From positions 1 to 27,907 of the forward strand of contig JASNJN010000255.1 of assembly GCA_030180075.1 (NCBI GenBank): a stretch of DNA of 27,907 bases, read 5' to 3'. Below the pieces are notes generated by a model. That model was given only the letters and a program-made list of their open reading frames with translations. It ran no database searches and was not told the origin of the DNA. A program made the translations under genes and the position numbers. Source of the stretch: Mikrocytos mackini (Eukaryota; Endomyxa; Ascetosporea; Mikrocytida; Mikrocytiidae). This document shows, one piece after another, positions 18,422 to 26,448 of this stretch (positions are counted from its first letter, which is position 1; the number at the start of each line of letters is the position of its first letter).

Positions 18422-19342
18422 AATTGAAAAATGCCACAAAAATTTGAAAAATGNCACAAAATNGAAAAATAGCACAAATTTGGCGTTTTGATTGTCCCAG
18501 AAAATAACCATGCTCAGAAAAAAAAATTTTTGAAAACAGCAAATTTGTTTTTCAGGCAATAAATTTATGGAAAAATATTATCTAACATTTTTTATCTCAG
18601 AAAATTAGTATTATTTTCCATTATTAAAAAAATTTTTTGAACCCAACAAAACTTTTTTATGATCCAAAAACACGTTTTTATCATTTTTTAAACATTTTTG
18701 AAAAAAAATTTTTTTTTGAATTTTTTATGAAATTTTATATTTTTTGTCAAAAAGTCATCTCGAAAATTTACTAAATGAACCCGAATTTTTTTTCAAAATT
18801 TTTTTTAGAACGTTGTAAAAGCATGATCTCAAAGAAAAAGCATTTTTAAAAAAAAATTCCAAAAAATATTCGCTGTATTGATACCTCAGGAATAGGTGTA
18901 TAATACACCATTGTTTAATTTTTAATATTAAATCGATCATAATATTTTCAAAATTTTTTAAAAGTTTGTTTTTGTAGATCTCTTGAAAATACACGTGTTA
19001 AAAAAATTTCCAAAAAAATTCTCAAAAATTTTTGTGTTTTTGAACTTCAACTTTTTTGAAAATTTCCTTGATGCACCCCTTAAAAATCCAAAAAATTTTT
19101 TTTTTCAAAATTGTTTATAAAGTGATAAAAACGTGTTTTTGGTCAAAAAATTTTTTTCATGTTCGAAATTTTTTTTTGAGAATGGAAAAAAATATTAATT
19201 TTTTGGGGGAAAATTTTTTGGAAGCGTTTTCCCATAAAATTTTTGCCCGAAAAATAATTTGTTGTTTTTTAAAAAAAATTTTTTCTGAGCATGGCTATTT
19301 TCCGGGGCAATCAAAACCGAAAATTTGTGGCATTTTTCAATT
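18422..19342. repeat. 921-bp foldback element
   Basis: Ends read AATTGAAAAATGCCACAAA (18422-18440) and its complement (19324-19342). Complementarity continues inward with gaps: the left GATTGTCCCAGAAAATAACC and CATGCTCAG pair with the right side near 19285-19312, and CCAAAAACACGTTTTTATCA (about 18664-18683) pairs with about 19121-19141. The centre lies near 18883. The left end carries three copies of a GAAAAATGCCACAAA-like unit at about 18-20-bp spacing. The interior is extreme A/T with long A and T runs and encodes nothing. N bases at 18454 and 18463 show poor sequence in the hairpin. No target duplication is evident. Confidence 0.85.
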
Positions 19343-19775
19343 CAACCTCATTTTTAGAAGGATATTTATGCGGAACATGAGAAACGCATTTACGATAAGA
19401 TATATCAGTATTCCCTTCAGTATGGTGTATAGATTTGGTTTGTGTCAAACCAAACAAGTTGTTTGCTTCAATTTCCATGTTAGTTGTTGTAGAAAGCCCT
19501 GGGACAGAAGTATTGTTGTCAATAGTAAGGTTAGAGCGATTTGGTAATGTTAAGCGTGCTTTCCGAGTAGTGATGTGCAACTGTGAGCTTGTAGAATGTC
19601 GCAAGTTGTGTAGAACAGGCTGTTTGTTGTTGTTTGGTGGATGTTTACCTTCTTCGTCCAGTGAAGGTTCTATGTCCTTATTTAACAAAAGTTCGTCTTT
19701 ATGAAGTTTATGAAGATGTGTTCTCAGCCCTCTTTGTGTCTTAAAGTCGTCAGAGCAATAAATACATTGTACCAT
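19343..19775 (-). pseudogene. N-terminal part of a C2H2 zinc-finger protein, cut off by the foldback element
   Basis: The minus-strand frame opens at ATG 19773-19775 with CIYCSDDFKTQRGLRTHLHKLH, a C-X2-C-X12-H-X4-H zinc finger at residues 4-25. A polar, Ser/Thr/Asn-rich stretch follows, and the frame then runs into the foldback repeat and stops at 19311. A single N-terminal C2H2 finger of this CX2C...GL..H type is common in LINE retroelement proteins and also in host DNA-binding proteins. Nothing further downstream survives, so I cannot choose. A/T-rich AAATTTTAAG lies just upstream of the ATG. Confidence 0.5.
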
Positions 19776-19974
19776 TAGAGAACTTAAAATTTAAAAAATA
19801 ACAAGTTTGAATAAGCTTAAACGACAAAACCAAGAAACAGCACAACTTCTAACCAAGTCACATAGTAAATTAACAACAAAACCAAACCGCATATTGGTTT
19901 GTATAAAGAATAAGGTCCATACAAAAATTATCAAAATTTGTTACTTTGCATTTCTCTCAATTTGACCTAAATGG
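19776..19974. other. Spacer with no gene seen
   Basis: AT-rich sequence upstream of the zinc-finger frame, leading into the tandem repeat. No motif was recognised. Confidence 0.4.
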
Positions 19975-20103
19975 TCCTGAACGTAATGGATTTTATGGGT
20001 CATATTGACCCAAATTGTCCTGAAAGAAACAGTTTCTGTGGGTCAATATGACCCAAAATGTCATATATGCTGAGTTCATTATGGGTCATATTGACCCTCG
20101 TGG
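19975..20103. repeat. Three tandem copies of a 43-bp unit containing a GGGTCA palindrome
   Basis: GGGTCATATTGACCC at 19997-20011, GGGTCAATATGACCC at 20040-20054 and GGGTCATATTGACCC at 20083-20097 are exactly 43 bp apart. The flanks repeat too: TCCTGAA at 19975 and 20018, TCATATA at 20061. The palindrome centre alternates orientation between copies. A weaker trace of the unit lies upstream near 19954. Each copy contains an inverted GGTCA half-site pair. Confidence 0.9.
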
Positions 20104-20453
20104 GGGCGAAAGTGTTAAATAAAAAATTGGGAGGAGTTGTCCGATGTGGATAAGAATACGAGTAGGTAGTTGTGAAGACGGGGGAATAAATAATTAAATA
20201 AATAATTAGTTTCTCCTTATATAAAAAGCCCATTTCTTTGTTGTTCAAAAATTTCCTCAATAGTTTTAATTTATTACAATTTGTAACCAAGAATATGTCC
20301 AAATAATTGCCAAGTAGTATACAAAGTATTAGACTTATATAAAATAATTATAGGTAATCAAAAGATAATACAGAATATTTCCATCCTTTATAAATATTTA
20401 AAAGAGCTTTCAAATTAATATAACCTACAAATTATCAAATAAAGTTTATTTAT
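20104..20453. other. AT-rich intergenic sequence, no gene seen
   Basis: The minus-strand open stretch across 20000-20302 overlaps the tandem repeat and shows no protein features. The remainder is the region beyond the 3' end of the SP-RING gene. Confidence 0.45.
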
Positions 20454-21308
20454 TTAAACTTTAATATATGCAAATTTTCTCAGTTCCTTTTCAATATCAA
20501 TAGAATATAATTTGGTCAGATCCGATAAAGAAATGATTTTATCACACCCTGAATTGGGGCATGGAAGTTTTGCAGCCGGTTCGTTATTTATATGCGCTTC
20601 GATGGCCCCTCTTTCATAATAATGCCCGCATCTACTAGAAATACATCCCGTTTCTATCTGTGCTGTTGTCAATGGACAAACAAATACCTTTGTAACTCCT
20701 TGGTTTTCCAATTCCACATCAGAGTCAACACCTTCTGTCATTTTAATCTTCGCCAGTTCGGCAATTCGGAGCGAGTCCTTTGTTAGTAAGTTTTTATTCC
20801 CTCGAATTATGGATTGGTAGTTAGGATTGGCAAACTCTAGGATAAGGTTAAAATACGAATGAGTAAACGAATCGAATTCTTTGGACACCCCGTCGGCATA
20901 CTTCTCCTGTTGATTTGCCGAGAAATGCTGCTTGAAACTGTCTTCTATGATTGTAAAGTTTTTCCTCAATCCTTCCGTGTTGCTTAGGTTGTAGGCCAAG
21001 GAATTCTTAGCAGCATGCAGCCCAGTGATTGACCGCTCACGGATTAAATACGTCCTGAAGTCTTTTCTGATACTGTTCAACATATTTCCTATTTCTTCTG
21101 AAAACAGGTTTATCAACAGCATGAAGTTTTCCGATGTATTCATGTCTTCGGTGAGAAAGTTGGGTCGGAAGTAAATATCGCTGTAGCATTGCATAAACAG
21201 ATTAACTAGATAGGTTATTAATCCGTCATATATCTGTGTATTGGAATCTTGGACCAATCTGGTCATTGTGTTGATGCGTTCCTTCAACTGATCTTTTGCT
21301 CTGTTCAT
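20454..21308 (-). CDS. NSE2: SP-RING SUMO E3 ligase, Mms21/Nse2-like
   Basis: 284 aa, close to yeast Mms21 length. A helical N-terminal part (1-190) would form the arm that binds Smc5. The C-terminal SP-RING has CPLTTAQIETG (Cys 211), CGHYYERGAI (Cys 227, His 229) and CPNSGCDKIISLSDL (Cys 250, Cys 255), the zinc-ligand pattern of the Nse2/PIAS group. In the family it sumoylates repair and chromosome proteins as part of the Smc5/6 complex. Assignment to Nse2 rather than a PIAS protein rests on the small size, C-terminal RING position and lack of a SAP domain. Its start codon faces the next gene across 21 bp. Confidence 0.75.
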   Translation of the reverse strand: MNRAKDQLKERINTMTRLVQDSNTQIYDGLITYLVNLFMQCYSDIYFRPNFLTEDMNTSENFMLLINLFSEEIGNMLNSIRKDFRTYLIRERSITGLHAAKNSLAYNLSNTEGLRKNFTIIEDSFKQHFSANQQEKYADGVSKEFDSFTHSYFNLILEFANPNYQSIIRGNKNLLTKDSLRIAELAKIKMTEGVDSDVELENQGVTKVFVCPLTTAQIETGCISSRCGHYYERGAIEAHINNEPAAKLPCPNSGCDKIISLSDLTKLYSIDIEKELRKFAYIKV

Positions 21309-21329
21309 AAAATTTACAAAATTTAACTT
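21309..21329. promoter_or_regulatory. 21-bp divergent promoter region
   Basis: The entire spacer between two opposed ATGs is A/T except for two C bases and contains AAATTT twice. Either the promoters extend into the coding sequence or transcription starts at or upstream of the neighbouring start codon, giving overlapping transcripts. Confidence 0.55.
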
Positions 21330-22094
21330 ATGGGTTTGCGAAAAATATTCTACCCCGAGTTCAGTGCCCGAGGGACACTACAACAGGGATTGTTTGACAA
21401 CACTGCAATTAGCAACAAGTTTGTGCCATATAACAAAAGAACAGGAGATAAGAACATTTCTGTATTGGACAGTGTTGTTTGGGATGACAAAAAACATACT
21501 GCGACGTTCGATTTATACAAGGAATTTTCTCCGAATGCGAAGGAGCGTTTTAAAGACCTGTACAATGATATCGCGTGTGAGTTGAAGGAGGAGAGAAGAA
21601 AGGACAAAGGAGTTAATTTTTTGAGCCACCAAGTGTGTTGTGATTTGAAGCGTTTACTTGGCGACAAAAAGGAGTCAGACGAATGGGTGTATTTCGTTGT
21701 ACTGACTACCTTCCTCATGCTGAAAAAAAGAAGCCACTTGTATTACAAATTCTCTGAACATGAAAAGTTTAATGAAGTAAGAACAATCATTATAGAATGG
21801 GCTGACAACTTGAATACAAAAGCCTTGAACACAAAGCTTTCCATCCACGCTTTGTTCGCCTTTGGTGCCTTATCCAACTGGAACTTCTATATAAAAGACG
21901 TTAAGACGATCGTCAAACTTTACCACTCAAAACTCGATGAAGTTGTAAAGTTTATAAAGCTTCTGAAGTACAAAATCGTGGTAAATAGTAAGACACTAAC
22001 CGAAGTTATGACGGGAACTGATACGAGGAACACTGTTTTGGCGACCTTGACCAGTCACACTATGAAGAGGGTTTTTGGGACAAATGTACAATAA
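21330..22094 (+). CDS. Unknown 254-aa protein, mostly helical
   Basis: I do not recognise this protein. It has no signal peptide or membrane segment. The N-terminal 80 residues are mixed and polar with many basic residues; from about residue 85 on it looks all-helical (VYFVVLTTFLMLKKRS, HALFAFGALSNW, VVKFIKLLKYKIV). It is a clean frame, ends in TAA, and shares a 21-bp promoter region with the Nse2-like gene, so it is very likely real. A nuclear or Smc5/6 link suggested by the neighbour would be guesswork. Confidence 0.7.
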   Translation: MGLRKIFYPEFSARGTLQQGLFDNTAISNKFVPYNKRTGDKNISVLDSVVWDDKKHTATFDLYKEFSPNAKERFKDLYNDIACELKEERRKDKGVNFLSHQVCCDLKRLLGDKKESDEWVYFVVLTTFLMLKKRSHLYYKFSEHEKFNEVRTIIIEWADNLNTKALNTKLSIHALFAFGALSNWNFYIKDVKTIVKLYHSKLDEVVKFIKLLKYKIVVNSKTLTEVMTGTDTRNTVLATLTSHTMKRVFGTNVQ

Positions 22095-22181
22095 TAATGA
22101 ACTAAACATTTAATTATTATATCCCCGAATTAATTATACTCATAATATTAAGTTGTTTGATTTTAGAAGACGAAATGCAAA

Positions 22182-23219
22182 TTATAAGTTATTTATCAGA
22201 ATATATTCAAGTAAGTATATCCTAATGGTATAGTACAAAATTAAGTAAATAAATTGTACATGTGTGAAATATGCCAATAAATCAAGTTCGTTCATTTCAC
22301 CTTTTATATATAACAGCAAGTTTAAAAACGTCTTGGATTTACCCATAGTCAACATCCCAGTCGTTTCGTTAAATACGGGTAGTCTAGCATCTTCTCGTAC
22401 GTACCCAAATATCTGGAATATTTCATGGAAGCCAATCAAAAAGTTGAAAAACTGTATCAAAATCGCTCCGAAGCTGATTATGGGCAATTCGTTGAGTAGT
22501 ATGTTGATGGAAATTAAACCGCCCATACAAGCCGTATATGAGTTTCCAACGAACCTAACAGCGGGATATTTATTCAGAAAGAACGTCAAAACAGATAAGT
22601 GAAGTGCCGTTTCATTTATTGTGTATAAATGCATCGTTTCTTTTGTTCTTTTTCTTTTCTCTATTTCATTATACGGCAGGAGTTGACCTCTTATAATTAG
22701 TAGCTGGAATACCGTGATTATCATAATAGTTTGAGTAATTTCTAGACCGTTTATACCAGCAAGCAAGTTTATCGAATTAAAGGCGAACGCAGTGATAAGG
22801 AACAATACAACTTTGTGAGTAAGTGAGCCTAATCTCTCATTAAATAAAAGCTTCTTTTGTATATAACCAATTAATATAGGTCGTTCATTTGTAGGTGTGA
22901 AAAAGAATATAAAAGAGCCGCTCAAAAGAAAGCTGAGAACCATCTTTAGTTTGAACGAAATGGTAACTATATCATCCACTACCCCGATTATCCAACTGAT
23001 AAAGAGCATAATGTGGAATCTTGTTTCTTTGCCGTGGTAAAAGATTGTTGATAAGAAGAAAATTCCAAACTCTATTCCCAGACCTTCTGCAATTTGTTCT
23101 TGATTGGGCTTGTGCTTGTCTAGTCCAAATATGCCAACTGATATTTTTACTTTGCTTAGAAGCCTGTCCAAAGCATAAATCAGAAGATACAGATTTTTTT
23201 CCATTAAAATCCTGTACAT
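22182..23219 (-). CDS. ALG7: ALG7/DPAGT1-like GlcNAc-1-phosphate transferase with altered active-site residues
   Basis: 345 aa from ATG 23219, or 340 from the in-frame ATG at 23204, which leaves a 21-bp upstream spacer and is my preference. About ten hydrophobic segments are present. GLDKHKPN (32-39), GVVDDIVTISFKLK (79-92), NSINLLAGINGLE (148-160) and FVGNSY (223-228) match the family blocks GIDLNK, G.DDVL, N.INILAGINGLE and FVGDTY. The enzyme makes dolichyl-PP-GlcNAc, the first step of N-glycan assembly in the ER. As I recall, human Asp252 in FVGD binds Mg2+; here it is Asn 226. The later HRLPR block reads ARLPV (278-282). Reduced, altered or lost activity is possible. It is divergent from a PAP2 phosphatase. 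Confidence 0.8.
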   Translation of the reverse strand: MYRILMEKNLYLLIYALDRLLSKVKISVGIFGLDKHKPNQEQIAEGLGIEFGIFFLSTIFYHGKETRFHIMLFISWIIGVVDDIVTISFKLKMVLSFLLSGSFIFFFTPTNERPILIGYIQKKLLFNERLGSLTHKVVLFLITAFAFNSINLLAGINGLEITQTIMIITVFQLLIIRGQLLPYNEIEKRKRTKETMHLYTINETALHLSVLTFFLNKYPAVRFVGNSYTACMGGLISINILLNELPIISFGAILIQFFNFLIGFHEIFQIFGYVREDARLPVFNETTGMLTMGKSKTFLNLLLYIKGEMNELDLLAYFTHVQFIYLILYYTIRIYLLEYILINNL

Positions 23220-23225
23220 TTAAAA
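23205..23225. promoter_or_regulatory. Very short divergent spacer (6 or 21 bp)
   Basis: Between the first possible ATG of the ALG7-like gene (23217-23219) and the PAP2 gene ATG (23226) lie only TTAAAA. If ALG7 starts at its second ATG the spacer is 21 bp, the same length as that between the Nse2-like gene and its neighbour. Confidence 0.5.
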
Positions 23226-23993
23226 ATGGCACAGAGCAAAGGAAAGTGGTCTATAGTGATGGTTCGACGTTTAGCAGTCGAGATAGCTTCTATAACAGTA
23301 GTAATAGCAACAGGATTACTTTTGAACGTTGCCATACCCAAGGCGATGTTTCGAGCCATCCCCAGAACAGAAATACACCATTACATGGTCCCAACGAACC
23401 TTAGTCAGACTATAAGCAACATTGCATTGTGGTCTACTAGCGCTGTTCTCATTGCATTGTCTTTCTGTGTTATATTGTTGATAAAGAGAAGCTTTAAGTT
23501 GGCCTTTGTTTACGCTTCGATGAACTGTTTTGGACTGGCTGCCAAAACATTACTAACATACTTCGCAAAGTCAATCATAATAAAGCTCAGGCCAGACGCA
23601 TTCTCCAAATGTAGCTACATGTTGCCTATTTTATTGAAAGACCACATGTCTATTGATGAGTTGTTTCTTGATACGTTGACAATTTGCAAAGACACATCAA
23701 AAAGCTTCAATGAGTCATTTTTCTCGGGACACGCTGCTACAATGGTCTATTCAACACTATCATTTGTTCTTCTTCTCGAATACCTCACCAAGAACTTCGC
23801 ACGAACACTGCTCATCTCTATTCTAGTTTTGTATGGAATGTTGATTAGCTTTTCGAGAAGGGCAGCGGGGCGGCACCACTTTGAGGACGTAGTTTTTGGA
23901 ATAATATGTGGAGTAATTTTTGCTGTTTATGTATATTACGAGTTTCGAGCGTATAGAAAAAATAATAGAAGGAAAGAGAGAAGTTGTGATTAA
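23226..23993 (+). CDS. PAP2-family lipid phosphate phosphatase
   Basis: 255 aa with about six hydrophobic segments. The three PAP2 signature blocks are present: K-X6-RP (Lys 115 to Pro 123), a phosphatase block SFFSGH (164-169, where the family has PSGH; Ser and His are kept), and SR-X5-H-X3-D (210-221), complete. The wide gap between blocks one and two, with Cys residues, resembles LPP/Dpp1-type enzymes that dephosphorylate phosphatidic acid or diacylglycerol pyrophosphate. A dolichyl- or sphingoid-phosphate substrate is also possible. Its divergent pairing with the ALG7-like gene makes a dolichol-cycle role worth considering, though adjacency alone is weak evidence. Confidence 0.85.
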   Translation: MAQSKGKWSIVMVRRLAVEIASITVVIATGLLLNVAIPKAMFRAIPRTEIHHYMVPTNLSQTISNIALWSTSAVLIALSFCVILLIKRSFKLAFVYASMNCFGLAAKTLLTYFAKSIIIKLRPDAFSKCSYMLPILLKDHMSIDELFLDTLTICKDTSKSFNESFFSGHAATMVYSTLSFVLLLEYLTKNFARTLLISILVLYGMLISFSRRAAGRHHFEDVVFGIICGVIFAVYVYYEFRAYRKNNRRKERSCD

Positions 23994-24086
23994 GAGTGTT
24001 AATTAAGTTTATAATGGAGATAGAAATCAAATGAATTCTTCGATAAATATTGACATTCTTTTTGCAATTTCATTTATTTACTAATA

Positions 24087-26090
24087 TTATAGTCCTATGG
24101 AATCCCAGCTCTTGCTTAATATTAAAGCGGAGTTTATAATTCCGACCATACTGTATGCCTGTGGGAAGTTCCCCCACAGCTCTTTCTTCTCTATGTCTAT
24201 GTGTTCGCTCAGAATCCCGAATCTGTTTCTGAAGTTCAGAAGGTTTTCGAACATGTGCCTTGCTTCTTCCTTTTTTTCGATCAGCACCAATGCCTCTATA
24301 TACCAGAACGTGCAGACAATGAAGCTGTTCTTGGGCTTCCCGAAATCATCCGCCAAGTTGTACCTGAACAAAAAGTTGTTTTTCATTAAAACGTCACCAA
24401 CTTTCTTAACAGTCTTTATAAACCGCTCATCCTTCCCGTCGCACAGCCCAAGTGTCCCCAAAAGCAAAATAGAACTGTCAAGAGGGAGATTCTCTTCTGT
24501 AAGGTCCTCTTTCTCCTTTCTCTGTTCTTCATCCGAACCGTCGAATACAATCGCTATGTAGGTCTGGAACTTCTCGCTCCATGCGTTGTCCTTTATAAAC
24601 TTTTCTATTTTCTCGGCCCTTGCCTCCCAACATTGCTGTCTACTTGGTAACTTCATTATTTCCGAAATCTGCGCGAGGCTTACACAGGCCGCCCAACACA
24701 TCAATGAGGAATGCGTGTGAACGTGGTTGGAATCTCTTAACTCCCATATACCTGCATCCGCTTGGTTGTAAGCACTGAAAGCCATCTCACCCACGTTTTC
24801 TAACTCCTTGTATAGTGAGTGGTCAGCTTTGTCTTTTAACCTGTAGTCAAAAAACAACTGTTTGACCGAAAGTATGATGGATCCATATGTGTCATTTTGA
24901 ATCTGCGTGTAAGCGGCATTGCCTAGTCTAACTGGTCCAAAGTGCCGGTACCCAGATAAAGAGCCAATAACCCTCTCTTCGATCACCTTCTCTCCTGACA
25001 CACTATATAATGGCTGTAATCCAGTCCCACTCCTGTCGTGGAGAATGTTGATAATGTAATCCAAGTACTTTTCCATAATGCTTGTTTGCCCAAGCCTATT
25101 GAGAGACTGTATAGTGTGATAGGAGTCCCTAACCCAACAATATCGATAGTCCCAGTTTCTACCCTTGTTGTCATCAGACTCCGGAATACTGGTTGTCATG
25201 GCCGCAACAACAGCGCCGGTCTTATCGTTCTGACACAATTTAAGAGTTATCGCCGCCCTGATAACTTCCTGCTGCCACTCCAGTGGGAGGAATAGAGATC
25301 GGGTGAATTGCTGCCAATAAGCAACCGTCTTTTCAAAGTAAAAGCGACACATGTTGTTGATGTTGTCGTGCACAGGTTCAGCCGTAGAAAGGTGCATGTT
25401 GAGGTTCTTGTTGACAACGAAGTACTTCTCCAAATCTATATAAACGGGTGCAATACTCGTAGTCAAACGATAGGATTCATCATCAGTGGTGTAAAGCAAA
25501 TGAGAGGGACCAAGGCTTATTTTTGCCGGCTGATTGACCCCGAATTTAGCACTGATTCGGAGTGATATTTTTATTTTGGGGCGCCCTGTAGGTTTGATCA
25601 TTCTGATTAATGTGGCTGGGTTATACACTCTTTCATAGTGCTCGTAAAGTGGGCAGAAATCTGTGATTCTTACTGAGTTTCCATCCTTGTCATACAAATT
25701 CGTGACTAGTATGGCTGTCTGTGGGAAATAATGACTGTTTGAGTAGTCATAGTTCTCTATTTCTATTTTGAACAAAGTTTGTGATGGATCTATAACACCT
25801 GGTCCACAATCTGTGCTATGTATTAAATGATTGAACATGGGATCACTGTCCATTTTTGGCATGCATCCATATACTATAGTGCCCTGTGTGTCGCATAAAT
25901 GGTAAACGTTGCAATTTCCTATAGCGGCGAGTTCAAGGTTATGTTTTTCGTTCGAAATGCACGTATTTCGAAATCTTTGTTTCAATAGAAAAGTTGAGTT
26001 TGCCACACTTCCTCTTCTTTCAGAAGATGATCTCCTTTTAAGGTCGCGTAATTTAAGTCCTTCTAAATCTTGTTCTGTACTTCCGCCCAT
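24087..26090 (-). CDS. GH15 trehalase/glucoamylase-like glycoside hydrolase
   Basis: 667 aa. The N-terminal domain (about 53-250) has IGNCNVYHLCDTQGTIVYGC and FDS-like MDSDP, matching the N-terminal domain of trehalase-type GH15 proteins. The (alpha/alpha)6 catalytic domain follows, with NWDYRYCWVRDS (312-323), GIWELRD (447-453, general acid Glu 450) and LSEHID...GNFPQAYSMVGIINSAL (627-655, base Glu 629). This layout occurs in bacterial and some fungal enzymes that hydrolyse trehalose or alpha-glucans with inversion. There is no signal peptide, so it is probably cytosolic. The Arg/Ser-rich N-terminus (18-31) could be a regulatory site. Trehalose is a common reserve in microsporidia, so a trehalase role is plausible; the substrate is not shown by sequence. 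Confidence 0.88.
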   Translation of the reverse strand: MGGSTEQDLEGLKLRDLKRRSSSERRGSVANSTFLLKQRFRNTCISNEKHNLELAAIGNCNVYHLCDTQGTIVYGCMPKMDSDPMFNHLIHSTDCGPGVIDPSQTLFKIEIENYDYSNSHYFPQTAILVTNLYDKDGNSVRITDFCPLYEHYERVYNPATLIRMIKPTGRPKIKISLRISAKFGVNQPAKISLGPSHLLYTTDDESYRLTTSIAPVYIDLEKYFVVNKNLNMHLSTAEPVHDNINNMCRFYFEKTVAYWQQFTRSLFLPLEWQQEVIRAAITLKLCQNDKTGAVVAAMTTSIPESDDNKGRNWDYRYCWVRDSYHTIQSLNRLGQTSIMEKYLDYIINILHDRSGTGLQPLYSVSGEKVIEERVIGSLSGYRHFGPVRLGNAAYTQIQNDTYGSIILSVKQLFFDYRLKDKADHSLYKELENVGEMAFSAYNQADAGIWELRDSNHVHTHSSLMCWAACVSLAQISEIMKLPSRQQCWEARAEKIEKFIKDNAWSEKFQTYIAIVFDGSDEEQRKEKEDLTEENLPLDSSILLLGTLGLCDGKDERFIKTVKKVGDVLMKNNFLFRYNLADDFGKPKNSFIVCTFWYIEALVLIEKKEEARHMFENLLNFRNRFGILSEHIDIEKKELWGNFPQAYSMVGIINSALILSKSWDSIGL

Positions 26091-26148
26091 TAAAGCAAAA
26101 TTAAAATTTTTTAAAATGTGTGTGTAAAGTTTAAAACACTAAAGGCTT

Positions 26149-26388
26149 TTATATTATTATAAACATAGCCCAAAGGGGTCTGTTGTTAAAGAGGGTATGG
26201 GTTGGGGCTGCGATAAATATTTGAAGAGCGATTGTCGTTTCTAGGGCTTCTCGTCCTCTATAATGATTGAAATATTCGGAACCTACTTGAAATTTGTTTA
26301 GTTTTGAAAATAAATCTCTGGGATAGAAACTAGTTTGGAAATGACCTACTAAAAGGCTTATTAATTCAATAACCACTTTAATATGCAT
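26149..26388 (-). CDS. Possible small protein, 79 aa, unrecognised
   Basis: ATG 26388 opens the only sizeable frame in the 358-bp gap between the GH15 and KRR1 genes. The product has mixed hydrophobic and aromatic character, with no signal peptide and no known motif. In a genome this compact such a gap may hold a small gene, but chance is nearly as likely. Confidence 0.25.
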   Translation of the reverse strand: MHIKVVIELISLLVGHFQTSFYPRDLFSKLNKFQVGSEYFNHYRGREALETTIALQIFIAAPTHTLFNNRPLWAMFIII

Positions 26389-26448
26389 TAGAATACAAAC
26401 TATAACTTTAATCTAAAATATCCGTACGAACAATAAGCATTGGGAATC

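Noticed and set aside
19056-19547. 163-codon plus-strand frame across the foldback edge
   Set aside because: It is Phe/Lys-rich translation of A and T runs and is antisense to the zinc-finger frame.
20000-20302. 100-codon minus-strand frame
   Set aside because: It begins in AT-rich spacer and ends within the 43-bp tandem repeat; no protein features.
23021-23404. 127-codon plus-strand frame overlapping the ALG7/PAP2 junction
   Set aside because: It overlaps two well-supported genes in other frames and has no family pattern.
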